Below are positions 1 through 8,388 of a stretch of 11,941 nt of DNA, one piece after another. The stretch's first letter is position 1; every line of letters begins with the position of its first letter. The DNA comes from Acanthaster planci (taxonomy: Eukaryota > Echinodermata > Asteroidea > Valvatida > Acanthasteridae). The translations under genes were made by a program, and so were the position numbers. Location of the stretch: assembly GCF_001949145.1 (NCBI RefSeq), contig NW_019091441.1, forward strand, positions 208,956 to 220,896, read 5' to 3'. The notes under the pieces are model-generated. The model saw only the letters and a list, made by a program, of their open reading frames with translations, ran no database searches and had not been told where the DNA came from.

Positions 1-598
1 TATTTTGGTTATTGTGATGAAGCCTAAGGACATTGGCATATTAGGAGAAGCCCGGTTTGCCAGGATGTCCTAAGGATATATTATGATAGTCAAAGTGCTT
101 CATATATCCTGTAATTATCCATCTTGAAATTAATTATTCATCTCAGTAATTTACACTGTCACATTATTGAAGTATGCTAATTGCACATGCCAAACAGTCA
201 CATTGCCTTGCAGGGCTGTAGTTGACTTTGTCTCAAGTTATACAACATCTCAAGCCAAGTCAGAAGCTATTCAACTAAATTGTGACAAGAACATTCCTTT
301 GTTATTATTCACCCTGCTGCTTGGGTCTGGTCTTTTGATTGGACCCAGGACTGGACCCGTGATGAACTTGACTACAGCTCTGTTTCCTTGCTTTCTGAAA
401 CAGTTCATGTATGGATAATGAGCTCACTTGAATGCCAAGTGTGGGAAAAGTACCAAAGCTGACAAATGAAGGGTGTGAAGGCCAACTTCAGGTTGATGGA
501 TTTTATGAATTAATAACCAGAGAGCATGAGACTTGGTCCTCTTGACAGGTGAGACGTCTTCCTGGGTTTTGAAACACTGCTATGATTTTTCCTTGCAG
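1..598 (+). other. Intron sequence upstream of terminal exon
   Basis: This stretch precedes the splice acceptor of the villin-headpiece exon and is read as the last part of an intron of the same + strand gene. No reading frame in it looks like the part of an ABLIM, dematin or villin protein that should precede the headpiece, so the preceding exon probably lies outside the window. A donor-like CAG/GTGAGA occurs near 546-554, but the frame before it hits a stop and resembles no known protein. Sequence is AT-rich with very few CpG dinucleotides. Assignment as intron is inferred from the exon downstream. Confidence 0.5.
580..598 (+). promoter_or_regulatory. Splice acceptor (3' splice site) of terminal exon
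   Basis: A pyrimidine-rich tract (TTTTTCCTTGCAG) ends in AG at 597-598, with a plausible branch-point A in CTATGAT just upstream at about 580-586. The first base after the AG (599) is exactly in frame with the headpiece coding sequence, so the intron would be phase 0 if this is the true boundary. Both the signal and the immediate start of recognisable protein homology support it. Confidence 0.7.
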
Positions 599-712
599 CT
601 TCATCTCTCAGCTGAGGACTTCTTAAGAGCCTTTCAGATGCCTTATGAAGATTACTTCAGGCTGCCAAGATGGCGCCAAGTGGAACTTAAAAAGCAAGCA
701 TTGCTTTTTTGA
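599..712 (+). CDS. Terminal exon: villin headpiece domain (ABLIM/dematin-like)
   Basis: Thirty-seven codons plus TGA encode the C-terminal villin headpiece core, a small three-helix F-actin-binding module. Aligned by eye without gaps to the chicken villin core (residues 42-76), the exon keeps Leu42-Ser43, Phe47, Phe51, Met53, Leu61-Pro62, Trp64, Leu69, the Lys70-Lys71 pair and C-terminal Leu75-Phe76. Phe58 is Tyr, a mild aromatic swap in the hydrophobic core; Lys65 is Arg; Gly74 is Leu. The chain ends KKQALLF and stops at once, as headpiece proteins do. ALLF resembles the end of ABLIM (UNC-115) more than villin's GLF, while LPRW is villin/advillin-like. If ABLIM, the protein would have N-terminal LIM domains outside the window and link actin to cytoskeletal signalling. 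Partial gene: only the last coding exon is present. The domain call is strong; the family call is moderate. Confidence 0.88.
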   Translation, partial: LHLSAEDFLRAFQMPYEDYFRLPRWRQVELKKQALLF

Positions 713-3700
713 CAGGCATCCCATTATGTTTCTAAACTGGTGAGTTTCATCAGGACCATATAATAAATGCATATAGAGACTACAATATAAATGTCATCTT
801 ACAGTAGATGGAGTTTTTTTAGGGTGCCTAGTGTATTATAGAGTTTGCCTCGCTAAACTTTAGGTTAATACATTGATTTGTGTATAAATTTGAATTACAC
901 TGTATTCTAGGTAACTGGGATTATTTCCAGAGCTGAACCTTGGGAAGTAGAGGGCCAGAGAGTGGGTTTGAATGAGGGAAGTTTCAGTTGTAAACAAATT
1001 TTCTTTGTGATTTTTTTCTTGGTTTTACTTCTTTCTGTGGTTTTAGCTATGCTGCCACAAATTTGCCTTCTGTCTACAAGGAATTGACGTGACTTGCATG
1101 AAGATAAATGTTGGAGACTTTGCTGTATGCTGCTGCTAACCAATGTGATGCATACCTTCTCAGCCACTCAGACAGGTCTACAGATGTCATCCCCACTCAT
1201 CCTCAGGTCTATCTCATCTCTAGTGTTACCACACCCAACAGCAACTTCTGCAAATTTAGAGTAGAAAGATTTATGGAGACCAGAAAGATATGCTTTGCTA
1301 CTACATTTCATTTGATAAAACCCTATCTGATATCTGTAATATGACTCCTTTACTTGCACATTGAATCTACACTCCGTAAAAGAGATACACTATACAAATA
1401 CATACACTCACCCTTCTGTGCCTACATTTCATGCACATATATGTCAGTTTAAGATCTTTATGGTATTGACTATATGAGATATAACCATAAATCTTATGAA
1501 ACTCCAGCAGTTTGTTAGTGCTAGTGGGAGGTCGCAACAGCAAGATCCCCTTCATCAATATTGACTGTCACCACTTCATGTCAGAGAACATGTTTGTAAA
1601 GGTAGGATCTGTGTATTCCATGAGAAATATCACTCTGACAGACTGTGCCAGTAGGTCGGTAAGTGTGCAACATGGGTTGCTTGATGGGTTCACACATTTT
1701 GGTGCATCTATCAATAACTGTGTTTTATGGAACTATGGCAGAGTGCTGTTGACACTCGTGGATATTAGAAAGGGATAGTAATAAGCTGGTACTTGTGTGG
1801 ATGTCCCCAAGTACAGTAAACTCTGGTTAAAATCAGATAACTTTCTTGTATTTTGTCTCATGTATCTAGAAATCTTCCTTCATTTCTTTCAAGAGAAAAG
1901 GATATTGTGTTCATGAATACCTCCGCGACTTCAAAATGACTGCATCTGTACTTCCGTTAAGCTTGAGTTTTTTCAATTAGTATGGAAGCAACCACAGCCA
2001 AACTAGTCACAAAGAAGTGTAAAGAGATACCAAAACTTCTTCATGAGTCATTGCTCCCTAATGCATCAGACAAGTCACAGTATCCAGCACACAATTGCAG
2101 TGATCCCTGACTTGGAGTTTGACTGATCACTACCACTTACTCATTTGTAGTTTCCAATTGTTGGTTCTTTTTGGTGGCCATGTGACCACACTGGGAGCTA
2201 GTACGTCATGTGCATGCCCAGCTTTTGTTTGTCTGACTGCTTTCACCAGCTTAGATTTCGTTCTTGGTTATGCTTATATTTTGTACAAAATGATAAGAAA
2301 TGAAGCTTCGCTACACACAATTTACTCTTTAAAAAGCAGATGTCCTTAGGTAAGAGTTTTACATACAACTCTAACATATTTGGCTGAAATAAACCCAAAC
2401 GGATCTATAAATGAATTATGAATCGATTACAGTGTAAACACTGGATGAATATGTAGATTGAACTTGGTTGTAGAGATATTCAGGAACTGTGGAAAACTTG
2501 AAATCTGGAGACCTCAAAGTTTCAATCTGGTCCCCTTATTATCGCCAGGGATTTCTGTATTTAAATGTCTCTAGTGTGACGTGGATAGGAAACCAGTTCA
2601 CAAGACTGTCCACATTGTCTGCAAGTACCCACATTTTACTATGTGGATCATCTAGGAAGCTAATGGTGCCAACATTGTGAGTTTTTTTTACTGATGTATC
2701 GTAATGCAGCATAATTAGCGACTGAACAAAGGGGCAATTCTGACAACAACCTGCTTGGAGCTTTTCTTTTGCTTTCAGCTGCAACTACAGTAAAAAATAA
2801 ATGCAATGGCTGTTGGTTTACAAGCATTGGTCCTTATTTATAAGGAGATTTTAAGTAGGATGCATCAAACCTTTGAGAGCACTTCAAACGCCAACATGTT
2901 AGTTTATAAAACTTTTGAATATAGGCAAGGAAAACACTTGAGAGTAGGCAGTCCTCAAGGTTAGTGCATCTCACACAACATGCATGCATGGATTCAGCAC
3001 ATATATGCATACTGGTACTTGTACATAATGAGACAAACATTGTTTTGTTCTTTGTTATTTGGAATGATCATAAGTGTAGAACTGTCCCAAAACATCAGAA
3101 AGAGCTATCTCACTGAACTCGAATGCATCAGAGTTGGGTCAACAAGTTTTACCTGGTACGCTCATTTGTTGTCATTGCATTTGAATAAACTTATTAAAAG
3201 CGATTCAAAGTGTGATGTGTGTGATGCTGAATTTATATCAACTCTGATTTCATGAGATGATGATTTAAGTGTGCATGGAGACGGACAGGCAACTGTTCAG
3301 TTTGTGGAAACAGCGGTGATATGGTTACACCTGCAATAGGCTGCCATTTGCAGTCTTAATGTTAGGATTCTTTAGTTAATATGAGGTATTCTGGGAAAAT
3401 TATACAGAGCTTAACAGACGAGGGGGACATTGCTGGCATTAGGAAAAAATCTAAAATCTGTCTACTGTTTGTTGCACTTCAGTTAGACATTTCAATGACA
3501 AAGGGGGCTGTTAAAAGTTTGCAGTGATGGACATGTTATAAAGTGACGCACTGAGAAAGCACCTTTGAAGATTCATATGTGTTAACATGAATGGGACCAA
3601 TTGCTTTTCTTGGAGGAAACAGTTCCATCACATATTTTATACTATTTCTTTTAAAATGTGTTTAGGAGACTATCAAAGATTGCAAATACCAATAAATCTT

Positions 3701-4800
3701 TAAACGAAGTATTTTCCCCATTATACTCTGTGTTCGGTTCTGTCTCATTTTGCCAGAATGCCTCACCGATATTGGTGTCATAAAGAATCAAATCTGTTTA
3801 TTTTTAACATTTTTTCGAATTTAATGCATGAGTGACAGACTTTATATTGCTTTTCCCCAAAGGTCCTTTAATCTGTCCTACAAGTAGTGTGGCATTAATG
3901 TTTGAAATCACTAGCAAGCAACGTTCAAAGTGTGAATTATAGGTAGTCTTCACTTAGTCAGTATACCCTCATAATCCAAGCTAATTTTCAACAGCTTCCA
4001 TGCCTAACAGGGTAAATTAATAACTAATAAATCTGGATTGTTCCTGCAAATTGCAATATTCTTTGGACAAAGTGATTCTAGTTATCATACCATCTTTTTA
4101 ACTGTATTTGTTACTGAATAATATAGAGCTTTGTATATGATTATGCTTTGTCGATTATTATACCTTGAGTATATTTATTTGATTTAGGTTTTAAATAGAA
4201 GTTTAAATGTGTGCTGTACAATTGAGTATTTAGAACAATATTAGAGAATAGATATTCTGTAATTGGTTATTTAAATATTTGTACAATATTAACTTCAAAA
4301 ATTTAACAGCGAAATAGTTGATTAAAGCATGCAATTTTGAGGGATTACATAAAAACAAAAACCAAATCATAGGATACGAGAAATAGTATAATTGTAAAAT
4401 ATTGTCAGAGATTGGAATATGTTGAAAACTGGTTAATAGATTCATTGTCATAGTACAATGTGTTTACAGTTTGATGCCAATTGTTTGTACTTTGGCAGAC
4501 ATGCAGTTCCCATGACGACGAAATACAAGTCACTTATGTGAACTGTGCTTTAGTTTTGGATGCTCCCTTATAAAGGATAGAGTTTCTCTGGATTATCATT
4601 TTGTGGTATCACTAGTGGGAAGTTACTTACGATGATTAGTGTAGTTACCCATGCATCAAAATTCACAGGGCTTGTGTTTTTTGCCTTTGAGAAGGATTTC
4701 TGATGGAGATGCTAGGCTGGGTTACTTTTAAAGCAGTTACTTTTTGTACGAAAGTTGTGTTTTTGGTGTGAAGTGTTTAAAGGGGTTACTGTAAACCTTG
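713..4800 (+). other. Probable long 3' UTR / gene-flanking non-coding DNA
   Basis: About 4 kb of AT-rich, CpG-depleted, apparently single-copy sequence follows the headpiece stop codon. I see no transposon ends, tandem repeats or RNA genes. Frames such as 1512-1778 and 2980-3255 have no recognisable motif. AATAAA hexamers occur at 762, 2388, 2796, 3184, 3691 and 4026, so the transcript could end at any of several sites. The stretch 4081-4450 is especially AU-rich with repeated ATTTA-like words. Low CpG matches gene-body methylation known in many invertebrates, which hints that much of the interval is transcribed; that is inference. Confidence 0.45.
762..767 (+). terminator. Candidate polyadenylation signal AATAAA
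   Basis: This is the first canonical AATAAA after the headpiece stop codon, 50 bases downstream. Using it would give a very short 3' UTR. A T-rich stretch (GGAGTTTTTTTAGGG, about 810-824) could serve as the downstream element, though it is a little far. Several later AATAAA hexamers are alternatives, so use of this one is uncertain. Confidence 0.3.
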
Positions 4801-5225
4801 CTTACCCGAAGGGCTTAACGCTTGCTTGATCAAGTTGGCGCATGGCCTCGCTGATAGGACAGACTTGGCCCGCGTATTGCTATTCCTAAATGATCTCGGA
4901 TGGGTTGGTGGAATACCTAACTCAAATAGATTTAAGACCATGAAATTTAATGATGTTACTTTTTTTTACATGTGCACTTCCCTACAGGGACTCGATGGAT
5001 CGCGTCCCACCTCATTGCCCTAGGAAAATGTACATACATGTATAAATATAGTGTGACGTCATTATGTTACAGGTCTGTTGCATCCACTAGCACTGAGCAA
5101 GTACTTAACCAACTCATATTTTATTTGTCGTTAAAGGAGAAGAGAGGTTTTAATTAATATTTTAATCGTATGGAAGGAAAAAAATTATTGAATATTGTTT
5201 AAAATCTAACAAGTTTATTTCTTTA
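4801..5225. other. Non-coding spacer
   Basis: CpG dinucleotides become more frequent from about 4800. A TTG-initiated open frame (4826-5023) and an overlapping frame (4972-5157) show no recognisable domain. An acceptor-like TTTTTTTTACATGTGCACTTCCCTACAG ends near 4987, but nothing that follows looks like a known exon. Nothing else identified. Confidence 0.4.
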
Positions 5226-5227
5226 TA

Positions 5228-5323
5228 ACGGGTTTTGCCCTTACCCAACGTATATATATTGATAAACACTGTATGCTCAGTGCTTGTCCGAGAGCTTGCG
5301 AAAAAATTCACAAGCTTACTCGG
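5228..5323 (+). repeat. Left arm of foldback element
   Basis: The arm pairs with 5433-5525. By hand alignment about six substitutions and three gap positions separate the arms, the gaps falling in the TATATATATT run and beside the A6 run. Its inner end ACTCGG (5318-5323) is complementary to CCGAGT (5433-5438), which is also the 3' acceptor strand of the tRNA-like core. Confidence 0.85.
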
Positions 5324-5368
5324 CTACACCTGACTCGGACCGGCCAGCCGACCACCTGACCACAGCAA

Positions 5369-5438
5369 GCTCGGTGGTCGAGGGTTAAGACGTCTGCACT
5401 AGTAAGCAGGAGATCGTGGGTTCGAGTCCCATCCGAGT
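5369..5438 (+). pseudogene. tRNA-Thr(AGU)-like sequence
   Basis: A 70-base cloverleaf can be drawn. Acceptor GCTCGG (5369-5374) pairs with CCGAGT (5433-5438); the D stem is GTC/GAC; the anticodon stem is TCTGC/GCAGG; the T arm is GTGGG-TTCGAGT-CCCAT (5416-5432). The B box GGTTCGAGTCC (5419-5429) matches consensus; the A box TGGTCGAGGG (5375-5384) is weaker. The anticodon region CTAGTAA followed by AGCAGGAGATC is the threonine-tRNA (AGU) pattern. One extra A (5398) makes the anticodon loop 8 bases, and the acceptor has only six pairs. Both argue against a working tRNA and for a tRNA-derived repeat head. Its position between inverted arms, and a second family member elsewhere in the window, support repeat status. 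Confidence 0.7.
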
Positions 5439-5525
5439 ATGCTTGTGAATTTTTTGGAAGCTCTCGGACAAGCACTGAGTATACAGTGTTTATTAATACA
5501 TACGTTGGGTAAGGGCAAAACCTGT
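5433..5525 (-). repeat. Right arm of foldback element
   Basis: This is the reverse complement of the left arm. It contains the T6 run at 5450-5455 that could end Pol III transcription from the tRNA-like core. Its reverse complement starts ACAGGTTTTGCCCTTACC, which matches the fragment at the end of the window (11924-11941) exactly, one base closer than the left arm does. Confidence 0.85.
5450..5455 (+). terminator. Possible RNA polymerase III terminator (T6)
   Basis: Six T residues lie 12 bases after the 3' end of the tRNA-like core, on the same strand. Pol III stops at runs of four or more T, so a short transcript of about 85 bases from the internal A and B boxes is conceivable. The run is part of the right arm and may be there for that reason only. 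Confidence 0.35.
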
Positions 5526-5527
5526 TA

Positions 5528-6627
5528 TACATTAACATCTCCCCGACGCAAAATACATCTTGAATTTTGTTTCTGTTTTTAGTTTGGTAGGAATTCTGAT
5601 TTTTTCCCCTCAATGTTCGCCTGAATATTAAAAAAGACGATAGCCCATAGAATAGTAGCACTGGAGTATATTAAGGCATAATTTCATGATGGACTGCTCA
5701 TGGACGTTCTGCCGCAATTGTTTTGTAGATGGTGAAACTTGCATCAGCACGCATATATACCCGTATGATGGTTAGTAGGATGTTTTTATTTCATTAGCTT
5801 TGCTATTACAAACATCTTCTTGAATTCTTTGCTTTACATAAATACTCCTCTGCTAGTGTAGTGATATGTAGAGTGTTCATATTTAGTCATTTGGAATGCA
5901 TGGTCCCCACGCCTATTTGGTCATTACACAACTCGAATGGACAGCTTTTGAGAATGCGAATTCGCAGGAGCTAGAAAAACTGCAGTGGGCATTGTGAATT
6001 GAAATATACTTTTGGCAATTTAAGATGTTTTTATGCCATTATTTTATTGAGTCCTTTATATCCAGTTATGTATATTTCTATGTTTGTGTATCCTGTTATT
6101 TACTTTGTCTTAAAACGAACAAGAAGTGGCATGACCAAGTCCTAGTTAGATATTCATCCGTGAAAAGTGGTCTGAACTTGTGGATAGTAGTTAGTTCTTT
6201 AGGTTGTTTAAGTTCCAACCATTGACCTAACATATACCACTGTTTAACCCTCTTATGACAGATTTTACGGAGACTAACAAGTTAAAGCTGTTGTAATGAT
6301 GGTACAGTAAATGATGATTTCCTCCGCAGTGAGCAACTGTCCCATACACAGTCAGTGGTAACGTTTATGCCACCAGGTCTTGTTTGGAATCGTTTGAGAA
6401 CTTTGGGGCCCATGTCCATTTCATTTTTGTTTTATTTAATATTTTGTTCCAACATGTGTATAATGTAAGGGTCTGTGGAGAGTAGTGCTCTTGGAATACC
6501 GTAAACTAGGCCTATACATACTTCGACATGTTACGAACTCGGTTCTGAATACTCAAAGTATGAACCAATGAACACCATTACACAAACAATCATTGTTGCA
6601 CGGTGTCGTAAATCTGTGTTGGAAATT
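5528..6627. other. Non-coding spacer
   Basis: About 1.1 kb of mixed AT-rich sequence with no recognisable gene, RNA or transposon end. A frame at 6025-6225 is hydrophobic (rich in Tyr, Phe, Cys and Val) only because of T-rich composition. ACTAGGCCTATA at about 6505 is one of several TAGGCCTA-type words in the window. Confidence 0.4.
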
Positions 6628-6695
6628 GGGGGGATAGGGAAAGGTGGGGTGGGGGGGGGGAATCGATGACTTGCCCGGCAGTGAAAGGGGGGGGG
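6628..6695 (+). repeat. G-tract cluster with quadruplex potential
   Basis: Runs of G on the + strand are: six at 6628-6633, three at 6637-6639, four at 6646-6649, ten at 6651-6660 and nine at 6687-6695. The first four runs are separated by loops of 3, 6 and 1 bases and satisfy the usual G-quadruplex rule. No coding or known regulatory role is visible. Long homopolymers may also be miscounted in assembly. Confidence 0.65.
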
Positions 6696-6914
6696 ACTAC
6701 ACCATTATACACTATATAGGGGTGATCCATGATAAAGATGTACATCTGTAATGTGTGTCAAATTCATGCAGAATCTTGCATCAGAATGACATATTTATGG
6801 CTTTTTAAAAATGTTTTCCCGTTTCGGTGAGTTGCAAACATTTTAGTCATTGGGAAATCCTAAGAATTCATCACAATCTGCTTTAAATTTTTGCTCATCG
6901 CAAAAAAAATGTGT

Positions 6915-6978
6915 GGGGGGTTTCAATGGCCCACCCCACTAAAAAAGTGGCGGGGTGGTTCAGTAGCCCCCCCCCCCC
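6915..6978. repeat. Imperfect foldback with G-run and C-run ends
   Basis: A G6 run at 6915-6920 opens and a C12 run at 6967-6978 closes an imperfect inverted repeat. Inside, CCACCCCACT (6931-6940) pairs with the GTGG...GGGGTGG segment (6947-6958) across A6. Bulges are needed, so the structure is approximate. It may be the core of a small inverted-repeat element whose ends I cannot fix; no target duplication was found. Confidence 0.45.
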
Positions 6979-7860
6979 GATTTACGGCCATGTTGTTGCA
7001 ACATCGGTACATGTGCTGAGGTGTTCTCCAAACTGGCTTATTGAGGTAAAATCAATGTTTTTGTTGAAAAAAAAAATTCATTGAAAAATTATTCACCTTG
7101 CATGATGTAAATGTGGTGTAAATGTTTTTTAATTTCCGAGGATTTTGATGTTTAACCAAGTTGCAACATTGACTAAATGCCACCAGTTCAACGTGCACTT
7201 ACTAATTTGAATTGATCTGTGAACATTATGGTCACAAACATGTATACTAGAAGTGAACTTCAAGTGAACTGTGTCGCATTGCCATGTTTTAGATTACATC
7301 ATTAGGGCCAATCCTCCCTGGAGTTTGCTGTATATTTGCTTGCAATATTAACAGATACGTGAAAATCTTCATTCTGTATTGTATTCAGATGTAGTTTATT
7401 TTCGATCAGCAGTTATTTTACAAGCTGTCGGTATCGCTACAGTGATTTTTAAATATTGGATTATTGGGTTAAGAGCATCTTCTTATGCAGACTTATTTGT
7501 ACGCGGTTTGTGGGTTTAATATCGGTTCTCTTAACAAGATTGCATGTACTGTAAAACAGCCTTGGGGTTTTCTCATTAAATCGAAATAAGAAATAAGAGG
7601 ATTTCGTTGATTCATTTATTCTCGTGTCTGTAACAGCTATGGTGACCGAATTCTGTGATCACTTGGCAGGAATACGCGAGATAAGAGACATAACCCAAGC
7701 ACCGCTCAGCTAGGTTTTTTCTTCATGTTGCAAAATTGACATTTTGCCCCCTTAAACCTATTTCCAACAGTCCAATTTGCTCGTAAAATGGGATGGGTAT
7801 CTCATCGCAGTCTGGTAGCTGCTGCTAATTTGCACCCCACAGCCACTACTTGGAATCGTC
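6979..7860. other. Non-coding spacer
   Basis: AT-rich stretch with an A9 run near 7068-7077 and no reading frame or RNA that I can recognise. CpG content rises towards its right end, from about 7620. Confidence 0.4.
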
Positions 7861-8190
7861 ACGATTTTTAACGTTTTCAGAAATTGCTCTTTGTGGAGTG
7901 TTGACTTGTGCCAAATTCAAGGCACTGTTTACCGCAAGCAAAAATTAACGCTTAAGAATATCAGAAAATTCTTCGCTTACGCGACGCTATTTCACCGCCG
8001 AAAAAATTCCTGTTATGGTAGAGTGGGAAATATTTGTCAATACGCATGCGTGTTTTGCAATCGTCCGCTTATCTGGAAAAAAGTGTTTTTCGTCTGCTGC
8101 GCGTTTACTGGCCCCAACTTTTGGCGAAAAACATTCATGTGGTCTTCTTTCTTGAATACGGCGGCGACCGATCGGCAGTTTTCAAAATGA
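7861..8190. other. CpG-dense block with unrecognised open frame
   Basis: By hand count about 23 CpG dinucleotides fall in 330 bases, against roughly 20 in the first 2.5 kb of the window. An open frame (7891-8190, + strand, about 99 codons) is rich in Cys, Phe, Lys and Arg but has no motif I recognise. The block could be an unmethylated regulatory element, the edge of another gene, or a younger repeat. I cannot choose between these and do not call a gene. Confidence 0.35.
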
Positions 8191-8202
8191 TTCAAATGCC
8201 TA

Positions 8203-8256
8203 CTCCCCCCTCCAAAAAATGGGGGGATATATACCCCATCCCCCGGAATTCACCCC
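8203..8256. repeat. C/G-tract hairpin cluster
   Basis: Alternating short C and G runs include C6 at 8205-8210, G6 at 8221-8226, C4 at 8234-8237 and C5 at 8240-8244. ATGGGG (8219-8224) can pair with CCCCAT (8234-8239) around a GGATATATA loop. The composition recalls the C-rich sub-terminal parts of the inverted-repeat element at 8860-9029, but no matching ends are visible. Confidence 0.35.
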
Positions 8257-8342
8257 CATAATCAAGAGACTTAGGATAGGTACGTGCGTTTTATTCGCCT
8301 CCCCGCTGAAACGTAATTCATGGCAATGCTTCACATTTGAGT

Positions 8343-8388
8343 TTTTTGTCAGGCCAATAGCAACGCTTTGCTATTAGCCTGACAAAAA
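8343..8388. repeat. Near-perfect 20-base hairpin
   Basis: Arms 8343-8362 and 8369-8388 pair at 19 of 20 positions (one C/A mismatch) around a six-base loop ACGCTT. The arms read TTTTTGTCAGGCCAATAGCA and the reverse complement of TTTTTGTCAGGCTAATAGCA. At 46 bases it is short for an animal microRNA precursor (usually 60-80), and complementarity outside the arms is patchy. A tiny foldback transposon or a cruciform is equally plausible. On the + strand the hairpin ends in A5 and on the - strand in T5. Confidence 0.7.

Larger units (their letters stand above)
5228..5525. mobile_element. Foldback (inverted-repeat) transposon with tRNA-like core
   Basis: A 298-base element is made of two long inverted arms (5228-5323 and 5433-5525, roughly 91% identical by hand alignment) around a 109-base core holding a tRNA-Thr-like sequence. 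It starts ACGGGTTTTGCCC and ends GGGCAAAACCTGT, with TA immediately outside each end (5226-5227 and 5526-5527), the target duplication typical of Tc1/mariner-type insertion. The same terminus next to TA recurs at 11924, which supports the boundaries. It encodes no transposase, so any movement would need a protein from elsewhere. Class is inferred; a palindromic tRNA-derived repeat amplified differently remains possible. Confidence 0.75.

Noticed and set aside
434-556. Small frame ending near a donor-like CAG/GTGAGA, as a possible penultimate exon
   Set aside because: The frame stops (TGA) before the donor and its product has no resemblance to the region that precedes a headpiece.
1512-1778. 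88-codon + strand open frame
   Set aside because: No recognisable domain and no clear splice sites; length is within chance expectation for a 12 kb AT-rich window.
4826-5157. Two overlapping + strand frames after an acceptor-like tract
   Set aside because: The first begins at TTG and neither product shows known motifs.
5369-5438. Functional nuclear tRNA-Thr gene
   Set aside because: Eight-base anticodon loop, six-pair acceptor, weak A box and location inside a repeat family argue for a tRNA-derived repeat.
5308-5661. 117-codon minus-strand open frame
   Set aside because: Most of it is the antisense of the foldback arms and tRNA-like core; treated as a repeat artefact, not a gene.
6025-6225. 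Hydrophobic 66-codon frame resembling a membrane protein
   Set aside because: Hydrophobicity follows from T-rich composition; no other support.
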